DNA of 11,692 nt, from the NCBI GenBank assembly GCA_025351525.1, contig JANXVV010000162.1, positions 1 through 11,692 on the forward strand, given 5' to 3'. Below the pieces are notes generated by a model. That model ran no database searches. It was not told the DNA's origin and saw only the letters and a program-made list of their open reading frames with translations. This DNA comes from Humisphaera sp. GTDB lineage: Bacteria; Planctomycetota; Phycisphaerae; Tepidisphaerales; Tepidisphaeraceae. Both the position numbers and the translations under genes were made by a program. Positions 1-5,867 of the stretch are shown here, piece after piece (within the stretch, counting starts at the first letter, position 1; every line of letters starts with the position of its first letter).

Positions 1-46
1 AGGCCGGGATCAGCGGCAACAACAAGTATTCCCAATGCGAAGATCG

Positions 47-120
47 GAGACCTGTGCTCTTCGGCCGGCGAGGACACAGGTCTCGGAGTACCGCGACCTG
101 TGGCACCCGATCCTGCCACA
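47..120. repeat. Cluster of overlapping short palindromes
   Basis: A perfect 10-bp inverted repeat, GAGACCTGTG at 47-56 and CACAGGTCTC at 75-84, encloses an 18-nt loop. The right arm can instead pair with a further GACCTGTG at 95-102, so two alternative stems compete. A third small stem, TGTGGCA at 99-105 with TGCCACA at 114-120, follows directly. This looks like a degenerate dispersed palindromic repeat of the kind common between planctomycete genes. No recognisable gene occupies 1-204. The reading frame of the downstream small gene is open back to base 1, but the translation before residue 1 looks unrelated to a protein. No clear sigma-70 promoter was found here. Confidence 0.5.
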
Positions 121-204
121 CTATTGGTGCGGGCGGACTGCTTTGTAACCAAAAATTGCATGGGCGAGCCGCTCATGCCACCAGTAAAAACCGTGAGGTG
201 TGCG

Positions 205-420
205 ATGGGTGTCTATGAAGGTCGTGGCCAACTGAGTCGCGGGATGAAAGATCTGTTGAACCGCTGGACCGAAGCCAAATCCAGTTGGGACGATGCCAAC
301 AGCGAGCGATTTGAGGAAAAGTATATGCTCCCGTTGGAACAGGGCATGAGGACGGCTGTTTCCGCGATGGACACGATGGCCGTGCTGATCGCGCAGGCGC
401 ATCACGATTGCGATGAATGA
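205..420 (+). CDS. Small helical WXG100-like protein, probable partner of the downstream FtsK/EccC-like ATPase
   Basis: This 71-residue protein has no signal peptide or membrane segment. It reads as two helices: about residues 9-27, then about 33-68. The junction carries W28-D29-D30 followed by F36, giving the W-x-x then aromatic-at-plus-8 spacing of WXG100 (ESAT-6-like) proteins, with Asp where those have Gly. The first helix is shorter than in WXG100 proteins, which are about 100 residues. The start at 205 is chosen because GAGGTG at 195-200 lies 4 nt upstream and the MGVYEGRG start looks like a real N terminus. A GTG at 100 in the same frame would add 35 unconvincing residues. The gene sits 192 nt upstream of the three-module ATPase gene on the same strand, probably in one transcript. 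I recall similar small proteins next to FtsK-like genes in planctomycetes. The WXG100 link is inference; a cytoplasmic accessory subunit of the ATPase is the main alternative. Confidence 0.72.
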   Translation: MGVYEGRGQLSRGMKDLLNRWTEAKSSWDDANSERFEEKYMLPLEQGMRTAVSAMDTMAVLIAQAHHDCDE

Positions 421-430
421 CGACTCTGAT

Positions 431-575
431 CCCCTCCCCCCTTGTACTCAAGGGGGGAGGGTTAGGGTGAGGGGTTTTTCTTCATCCCGGAAATGGATTC
501 GATTTCGCAAATGTCCGCAGGAAAAAAGCAAGACCCCTCACCCTAACCCTCCCCCCGGAGTACCGGGGGGAGGGG
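431..575. repeat. 145-bp inverted-repeat element between the small gene and the ATPase gene
   Basis: Two C/G-rich units in inverted orientation (431-474 and 534-575) share nearly the same sequence: a C-rich run, a short centre, a G-rich run and a GGGTTAGGGTGAGGGG tail. Each unit is also a hairpin by itself: 432-444 pairs with 449-461 (13 bp, loop TACT), and 547-558 pairs with 563-574 (12 bp, loop AGTA). The RNA could therefore form either two local hairpins or one long stem between units. The first unit is followed by five T residues (475-479), so it could act as a partial terminator or attenuator inside the operon. No target-site duplication is visible at its ends. It may be a MITE-like or REP-like element. 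A decayed relative lies at 7629-7662. Confidence 0.75.
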
Positions 576-597
576 ACCAAAACGACACGGTTTCAAC

Positions 598-603
598 CGA
601 GGA
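598..603 (+). promoter_or_regulatory. Ribosome binding site for the FtsK/EccC-like gene
   Basis: CGAGGA lies 9 nt upstream of the GTG at 613 and supports that non-ATG start. It lies just after the inverted-repeat element, so the long intramolecular stem would end about 22 nt before it. Confidence 0.5.
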
Positions 604-612
604 TTTCCCCCC

Positions 613-3600
613 GTGACAGAGGCAACCCAAGAGCAGCCCCCCGAGATTCTCCCGCCGCCCGCATCCGTTCCTGCGACCCAGCGCGATGTTCAGCGGGCCG
701 CGCTGCGCGATCTGGTGGCTCTCGCCACCGAATGCGCCACGACCGAAAATGAAGTCGACGAGCGCTTTCAAAAATCGGTCGAGCTGGTGAACAAGGATTT
801 GGAAACCGGCCTCTGGTCCGGGCAGCAACGGCTGAAGGCCGCCACGGAAACCGTGCGTCAAAAAGCCGACACGCGGCTGGCCGCCATCGAAGCCGCGTTT
901 GGCACGGACGCGGGACTGCTGAAGCGGAAGGACGAGACCGCGCGTCAGAAAATCATTCGCGACAGCGATGGACCGCAACAGCAACTGAAGCAGAAATACG
1001 ATCAGGCGGTCTGGCTGGCGGACAGCGTTTTCGAGTCCACCCAGGGCCAGCTGCGTGAAGACCTCAAGAAAAAGCGTGGCGAAGTTGCCGAGGAGGAGGT
1101 TCAGTTACAGCGGAAGGAAATCGAGGCGACCGCGTTGATGCACCTCTATGGCGTTGCCGTTCCCGCCATGGAATCCGACATTGAAAACATCGACGATCCC
1201 GACGCGCACTTCATCGCCGCGCGCGACACCGCGAGCCTGGCGCTGGAAAAACTCGATTCGCTTTTTTCCGCGCGAATGCTGGTCGGGGCGCGGCCTTGGC
1301 TCATCGGCATCGTTCTCTGCTTGGCCGCCGCCTTCGGCGCGCAGTTCTACACCGGCAAAACCGATCTGCAATTGAAGCCGATTGAAATCGCGACGGGGTC
1401 GGCATTCGCCGCAGCGCTGGTGCTGGCGTTTTTAATTCGACTCGCCGCCAGATCGCAGGCGGCAAAATGGTATGTCCGGTTCGGTAAGGCGCTGCTGAAC
1501 GCCCGCCGCGCCGCGGATCGGCAGGTGCAGGCGGCGACGGCGCAGCACGATCAACATCTGGCGTCGGCGCAAAAGCAGCGGGACACCGAAATACTCGGCA
1601 CCAAAGCCAACATCATGCCGGTCATCGAGAAAATGAAAGCCACCCGCGACGCCGCCCTGCACACGGCAACCACCGAAACGCAAAGGCAATTGAAGTCGCT
1701 GGTCGGCAAGCGCGATGCGGACAAGGCTGCCGTTCTGGAACGACAGACCCAGGCGATGGCCGAGGTTCAGCAGAAGCACCAGCGCGACGAACAGATGATG
1801 CGATCCCGTCATCAGTTGAAAAGCACGGAAACCCAGCAGCGCTATGACGGCAGCCGAGCCGCGCTCGAGCAACGGTTGAAGGACGGGCTGATCCATACGC
1901 AGGCGCCCATCGAGGATCGCAGCGGGGTGCTGGGCCAGGGCGCGCCGGATTGGTCCGGCAGCGACTGGAGCCGCTGGGTTCCTCCCGCGAAATTCGCCTC
2001 GGTGGTTCGCTTCGGAGAGTTTGAAGTCGACCTCCGTCGCTTCGCCGACATCGTGCCGCGCAACGGCGATCTCAAGCTGCAACTGCCCTCCACATACACC
2101 GTCCCCGCAATTTTCGGTTTCCCCGAGCAAGCCTCTTTGCTCGTCGAAAGCGACCGCGCCGGGCGGCAGAATGCCATCCGCGTTTTGCAAATGGTGATGA
2201 CCCGCCTGCTCACCTCCCTGCCCCCCGGCCGGGTGCGATTCACACTGATCGATCCGGTCGGACTCGGCCAAAATTTCGCCGGGTTCATGCACCTGGCGGA
2301 CTTCGATGAAGCCCTCGTCGCCGGGCGAATCTTCACCGATGCCGAGCAGATCAATCAGCGCCTGATCGATCTGACCGAGCATATGGAAACGGTCATCCAG
2401 AAATATCTGCGCAATGAATTCGAGACGATCGACGACTACAACGCCCAAGCCGGCGAGTTGGCCGAGCCGTATCGGTTTCTCGTCATCGCGGATTTTCCGG
2501 TGAGTTTTGAAGGCGATGCTTTCCGCCGTCTCAGCAGCATCGCCGCCAGCGGCGCGCGGTGCGGCGTCTACACCCTCATCGCCCGCGACACCCGCCAAAC
2601 GCTTCCCTCCGGCACGCATCTCGACGATCTCTCCGCGCACAGTGTGATTCTCGTTCAAGAAGGCGAGCGGTTTTATTGGAAGGACGATGTTTTTCGGCAA
2701 TTTCCGCTGAAACTCGATGCGCCGCCGGATGAAGAGACTTTGACGAAAATTTTGCAGGCCGTCGGCAAACATGCGAAGGACGCGAAGCGCGTCGAGGTGC
2801 CTTTCGACACGATCGCGCCAAAGCTCAAGGATTTCTGGACCCTGCAAAGCAACGAGGAGCTTCGCGTGCCGATTGGCCGAATGGGCGCGACCCGCCTGCA
2901 GATGATGCGGCTTGGCAAAGGCGTCGCCCAACACACGCTCATCGCCGGCAAAACCGGTTCGGGTAAATCGACGCTCCTTCACGCGCTCATCACCAACCTG
3001 GCGATGTGGTATTCCCCTGATGAAGTCGAGTTGTATCTCATCGACTTCAAAAAAGGCGTGGAATTCAAAACCTACGCCACACACGGCCTGCCGCACGCGC
3101 GGGCCATCGCGGTGGAAAGCGACCGCGAATTTGGATTGAGTGTCTTGCAGCGACTCGACGCCGAGCTTTCCTCGCGCGGTGATCTGTTCCGGAAAATCGG
3201 TGTGCAGGATTTGAATTCGTACCGCAACGCGGTGCCCGGCGCGATCATGCCACGAACGCTTTTGATCATCGACGAGTTTCAGGAGTTCTTCACGGAAGAC
3301 GATAAACTCGCGGCGGACGCGGCGCTCCTGCTCGATCGCCTCGTGCGCCAAGGCCGTGCGTTCGGCGTCCATGTGCTGCTCGGTTCGCAGACCATCGGCG
3401 GTTCATCGGGTCTTGGGCGCAGCACGATCGGCCAGATGGCCGTCCGCGTAGCCCTGCAAACCAGCGAGGCGGATTCGCAGTTGATCCTCGGCGATGGCAA
3501 CTCCGCCGCGCGACTGCTCTCGCGTCCCGGCGAGGCGATTTACAACGATCAAGGTGGTTTAGTGGAGGGCAACAGCCCGTTCCAGGTGGCTTGGCTGCCG

Positions 3601-4560
3601 GATGAAGGGCGAGATATTTATCTCGAGCGCGTCAATGTCAAACTCGCGGAGTTCATCGCCAAAAACAAGCGACGCCCTGTGCCGCCCATCGTGTTTGAAG
3701 GCAATGCACCCGCTGATATTCGCACGAATACCCGGCTTGCGGATCTGATCGCCGCGTCCCAATGGCCCGCGCCGGTCAACGCGCCGCTGGCCTGGCTGGG
3801 CGACCCGGTGGCAATTAAGGAAGCCGCCGCCGTCACGTTCCGCCGACAGAGCGGGTCGAACCTATTGGTCGTCGGCCAGCAGGAAGAATCCGCCATCGCC
3901 ATCATGGCAACGGCGGTCGTTTCCATCGCCGCCCAGCAGAAGCCCGGGTCGGTCCGCTTCCAAATCTTCGATGGCAGCCCCGCCGATTCACCCTACGCGG
4001 GTGTGTTCGCAAACATCAAAGCAATCCTTCCGCACGAGATGAAGCTGATCGAGTGGAAAGCCGCCGGAGATGCGATCAATGAACTCGCGCAGGAACTGCA
4101 GCGCCGTCAGACCGGTGAAGAAACCGGCCCCTCTATTTTCGTCATCATCTACGCTTTGCAGCGCTACCGGATGCTCCGCAAATCGGAAGACAACTTCAGT
4201 TTCGGCGGCGGTGACGAAGAGAAAAAACCGCAGCCCGAAAAACAGTTTGCCGACCTGCTTCGCGAAGGCCCCGCGATGGGGATTCACATCCTGACGTGGA
4301 TCGACACCCCCGCCGCCATCGACCGCACGTTTGATCGCGGCGGCATGCGCGAATTCGACAACCGCATCCTCTTCCAGATGAGCGCCGCCGACAGCAGTAA
4401 TTTGATCGACTCCCCCGCCGCCAACAAACTCGGGTTTTACCGGGCGTTGTCTTATAGCGAGGACCAGGGATTCATGGAGAAATTCCGGCCCTACGCGATG
4501 ATGGACAAGGCATGGCTGGAGAACGTGAAAACTTGTCTTGCGGCAAGGAAGGCCGACTGA
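613..4560 (+). CDS. Membrane-anchored, coiled-coil, three-module FtsK/SpoIIIE (EccC/EssC-like) ATPase
   Basis: This is a 1315-residue protein with a GTG start. A long charged, Gln/Lys/Glu-rich coiled-coil region spans about 25-185. Two membrane helices follow (about 229-246 and 257-275) with a loop of some ten residues. A second coiled coil spans about 283-425. Three RecA/FtsK-like modules make up the rest. Module 1 (about 490-700) has lost Walker A (ESDRAGRQNA at 512-521) but keeps an LVIAD strand at 623-627. Module 2 (about 740-1010) is intact: Walker A GKTGSGKST at 779-787, Walker B LLIIDE at 883-888, and an FtsK-like GSQT at 924-927. Module 3 (about 1060-1300) has GQQEES at 1088-1093 in place of Walker A and IFVIIY at 1175-1180 for Walker B. 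No FtsK gamma DNA-reading domain is visible at the C terminus. Three tandem modules after two membrane helices are typical of EccC/EssC of type VII secretion. A protein-translocating ATPase is my preferred reading; a DNA pump is less likely. The ATPase family is secure, the substrate is not. Confidence 0.9.
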   Translation: MTEATQEQPPEILPPPASVPATQRDVQRAALRDLVALATECATTENEVDERFQKSVELVNKDLETGLWSGQQRLKAATETVRQKADTRLAAIEAAFGTDAGLLKRKDETARQKIIRDSDGPQQQLKQKYDQAVWLADSVFESTQGQLREDLKKKRGEVAEEEVQLQRKEIEATALMHLYGVAVPAMESDIENIDDPDAHFIAARDTASLALEKLDSLFSARMLVGARPWLIGIVLCLAAAFGAQFYTGKTDLQLKPIEIATGSAFAAALVLAFLIRLAARSQAAKWYVRFGKALLNARRAADRQVQAATAQHDQHLASAQKQRDTEILGTKANIMPVIEKMKATRDAALHTATTETQRQLKSLVGKRDADKAAVLERQTQAMAEVQQKHQRDEQMMRSRHQLKSTETQQRYDGSRAALEQRLKDGLIHTQAPIEDRSGVLGQGAPDWSGSDWSRWVPPAKFASVVRFGEFEVDLRRFADIVPRNGDLKLQLPSTYTVPAIFGFPEQASLLVESDRAGRQNAIRVLQMVMTRLLTSLPPGRVRFTLIDPVGLGQNFAGFMHLADFDEALVAGRIFTDAEQINQRLIDLTEHMETVIQKYLRNEFETIDDYNAQAGELAEPYRFLVIADFPVSFEGDAFRRLSSIAASGARCGVYTLIARDTRQTLPSGTHLDDLSAHSVILVQEGERFYWKDDVFRQFPLKLDAPPDEETLTKILQAVGKHAKDAKRVEVPFDTIAPKLKDFWTLQSNEELRVPIGRMGATRLQMMRLGKGVAQHTLIAGKTGSGKSTLLHALITNLAMWYSPDEVELYLIDFKKGVEFKTYATHGLPHARAIAVESDREFGLSVLQRLDAELSSRGDLFRKIGVQDLNSYRNAVPGAIMPRTLLIIDEFQEFFTEDDKLAADAALLLDRLVRQGRAFGVHVLLGSQTIGGSSGLGRSTIGQMAVRVALQTSEADSQLILGDGNSAARLLSRPGEAIYNDQGGLVEGNSPFQVAWLPDEGRDIYLERVNVKLAEFIAKNKRRPVPPIVFEGNAPADIRTNTRLADLIAASQWPAPVNAPLAWLGDPVAIKEAAAVTFRRQSGSNLLVVGQQEESAIAIMATAVVSIAAQQKPGSVRFQIFDGSPADSPYAGVFANIKAILPHEMKLIEWKAAGDAINELAQELQRRQTGEETGPSIFVIIYALQRYRMLRKSEDNFSFGGGDEEKKPQPEKQFADLLREGPAMGIHILTWIDTPAAIDRTFDRGGMREFDNRILFQMSAADSSNLIDSPAANKLGFYRALSYSEDQGFMEKFRPYAMMDKAWLENVKTCLAARKAD

Positions 4561-4563
4561 ATT

Positions 4564-4634
4564 GTTTAGCGGCCCCGCTTGCGGGGCGTTTTCCGGGATG
4601 GCAAAAAAACGCCCCGCAAGTGAGGCCGCTAAAC
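4564..4634. terminator. Bidirectional hairpin terminator between convergent genes
   Basis: Arms at 4564-4592 and 4606-4634 match at 27 of 29 positions and enclose a 13-nt loop. On the + strand a smaller nested stem, GCCCCGC-TT-GCGGGGC, is followed by GTTTT, a classical intrinsic terminator starting only a few bases after the ATPase stop codon. On the - strand the same structure yields a run of seven T residues (4603-4609 complement), serving the convergent lipoprotein gene that ends at 4654. Its form also resembles a dispersed repeat. Confidence 0.75.
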
Positions 4635-4653
4635 GGCAGTGCTGCGATAAAAC

Positions 4654-5436
4654 TCAATTTTCAGCGCTGGCACTCGGGAACTGCTTCACCACCCCGCTCC
4701 ACATCTTCTCGACTTCACCGACGAGTTTGTTGAAGGCATCCGCCTCGGTGGCGCGGCGGCATTCGTCGACGGCACTGCCGCTTCCCCACGCGCCCATCAA
4801 CTTGCTCGCGCGGCTGGTGGCCTCCGAGACGCCGTAGATGTAGCCGTTCCGCGTGTCCATCAGCACCGCCGAGGCCGTGCTGACGATCGTGGCTTTCTGA
4901 TTCGGTGAAATGCCGAGCGTGAGGAGCGTCAACGGTTCGGCCAAATCGTTTTTCTCGAACGTCGTGTCCAGCGTGTAGACCAGCAGCATGTCCGCGTGCA
5001 GTTGGGCGGCGGCGTGGCGCAATTCCTGATCGCTCTCCAACTGCGCGGGCAACAGCAGGCGATTGATCGGGGCGACGCCGCTCACCATCGGCAATTTGGT
5101 CAGGCGCGCCACGGCGGCCTCGGGCTCGACATCGCGGGTGGTGACGACGCTGTACCGCCCTTGCCCGAAACCCTTCGCCGTGGCGGATTGATATCCCGGG
5201 GCCTGCAACCGGGCGACGGCCAGGCCGGTGGGCAAAGCCGCGAGGGGCTTTTTGCTCAACTGCTGCTCGATGCCCGCCTCGGTTCCGCCGGCGACCATCG
5301 CCTGGGTGACGCCGATGACCCGCAAGTCGGCCGCGCGGCCGGGGGTGGCGTACTGGGACGCGCATCCGCACGCCACCACGACGGCACCGAGAAACCCCGC
5401 TCCCCAAACGCCGCGAACTGTCTTTGCCACTCGCAT
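4654..5436 (-). CDS. Putative lipoprotein of unknown function
   Basis: This is a 260-residue protein. The N terminus has a basic start (R2, K5, R8), a hydrophobic stretch (about 10-22) and a lipobox V20-V21-A22-C23, so it is predicted to be exported by Sec and lipidated at C23. C25 is a less likely acceptor. The mature part is soluble, with an alternating alpha/beta look. It includes a conserved-looking stretch with ADMLLVYTLDT, then a segment around LTLGISPN and a DTRNGYIYGVSEAT segment, which suggests a beta-sheet core with a solvent-exposed C-terminal helix ending near KMWSGVVKQF. I do not recognise a characterised family. The ATG start is strongly supported by GAAGGAG at 5443-5449, with 6 nt spacing. 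The gene has its own promoter and faces the ATPase gene tail to tail, so joint regulation with it is unlikely. Confidence 0.85.
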   Translation of the reverse strand: MRVAKTVRGVWGAGFLGAVVVACGCASQYATPGRAADLRVIGVTQAMVAGGTEAGIEQQLSKKPLAALPTGLAVARLQAPGYQSATAKGFGQGRYSVVTTRDVEPEAAVARLTKLPMVSGVAPINRLLLPAQLESDQELRHAAAQLHADMLLVYTLDTTFEKNDLAEPLTLLTLGISPNQKATIVSTASAVLMDTRNGYIYGVSEATSRASKLMGAWGSGSAVDECRRATEADAFNKLVGEVEKMWSGVVKQFPSASAEN

Positions 5437-5442
5437 GAATCA

Positions 5443-5449
5443 CTCCTTC
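5443..5449 (-). promoter_or_regulatory. Strong ribosome binding site of the lipoprotein gene
   Basis: On the - strand GAAGGAG lies 6 nt before the ATG, an almost complete match to the anti-Shine-Dalgarno sequence. It fixes the start and rejects a longer overlapping frame that begins upstream of it. Confidence 0.8.
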
Positions 5450-5474
5450 GTTAAATTAGTTGCTGCTTACTAGT

Positions 5475-5503
5475 ATTATGCGCGGCGAGGGAATGAAATG
5501 CAA
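5475..5503 (-). promoter_or_regulatory. Sigma-70-like promoter for the lipoprotein gene
   Basis: On the - strand a -35 box TTGCAT (5498-5503) and a -10 box CATAAT (5475-5480) are separated by exactly 17 nt. Transcription would start near 5468, giving a leader of about 30 nt that contains the strong ribosome binding site. Confidence 0.55.
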
Positions 5504-5537
5504 CCTCTAAAAACTCGCGGGATTCATGGGTTTGCAA

Positions 5538-5603
5538 ATAGCCCGGCGTTTACGCTGGTTCTTGCGTTCCCGGCAAGAAAAACCGGCGTAAACGCCGGGC
5601 TAT
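5538..5603. repeat. 66-bp palindromic intergenic repeat
   Basis: Arms at 5538-5560 and 5581-5603 match at 22 of 23 positions around the core GCCCGGCGTTTACGC. Inner bases CTTGC (5561-5565) and GCAAG (5573-5577) extend the stem. It lies between divergent genes, upstream of both, so it is not a terminator for either. It is most likely a REP-like dispersed element. Confidence 0.7.
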
Positions 5604-5692
5604 ATGAAAGGAAGCACACCTTGATGGGTTCCGATTCGATGGGGTGGAACGCTGGAATTGAAAAACCCCCGATAGGCTCCGAAGAAATGCAG

Positions 5693-5773
5693 GGGAACCG
5701 CGAAGAAGACGAAGCCAATATTTCTTGCAATTCCTTCGCGTTGACTTCGCGCCATCGCGGCTTCGCGGTTCCC
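5693..5773. repeat. CTTCGCG-type repeat with 13-bp inverted ends
   Basis: GGGAACCGCGAAG at 5693-5705 is the exact reverse complement of CTTCGCGGTTCCC at 5761-5773. The right half (5731-5773) is made of CTTCGCG-like pieces and has a relative at 8344-8389, which begins and ends with the same TTCCTTCGCG and TCGCGGTTCCC. Confidence 0.6.
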
Positions 5774-5790
5774 TCGATTTGAAGGTGCAA

Positions 5791-5818
5791 TTGACGTCCC
5801 CGCCGCCTCCGCTACTCT
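5791..5818 (+). promoter_or_regulatory. Candidate proS promoter
   Basis: TTGACG (5791-5796) and TACTCT (5813-5818) are separated by 16 nt. The -35 box is good and the -10 box is weak. A start near 5825 would give a leader of about 43 nt before the chosen ATG and would exclude the longer GTG start at 5829 in practice. Confidence 0.4.
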
Positions 5819-5867
5819 GTGCGGCCCGGTGGAAGTCACCGATAACCCCGAAAATCAAGAGGTATTC

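Noticed and set aside
1432..3372. Long open frame on the - strand (646 codons) opposite the ATPase gene
   Set aside because: It is a codon-bias shadow of a real GC-rich gene: the + strand frame has Walker motifs and full domain structure, while the antisense translation has a biased His/Arg/Asp composition and no recognisable domain.
613..4560. Naming the ATPase ftsK, the cell-division DNA translocase
   Set aside because: It lacks the four-helix FtsK membrane domain and the C-terminal gamma domain and has three modules, so the symbol would mislead.
4715..5443. Alternative - strand frame overlapping the lipoprotein gene
   Set aside because: It is extremely Arg/His/Gly-rich and begins upstream of the strong ribosome binding site, and the other frame has a proper signal peptide and lipobox.
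5498..5782. Short + strand open frame between the lipoprotein gene and proS
   Set aside because: It runs through two palindromic repeats and the translation has no protein-like features.
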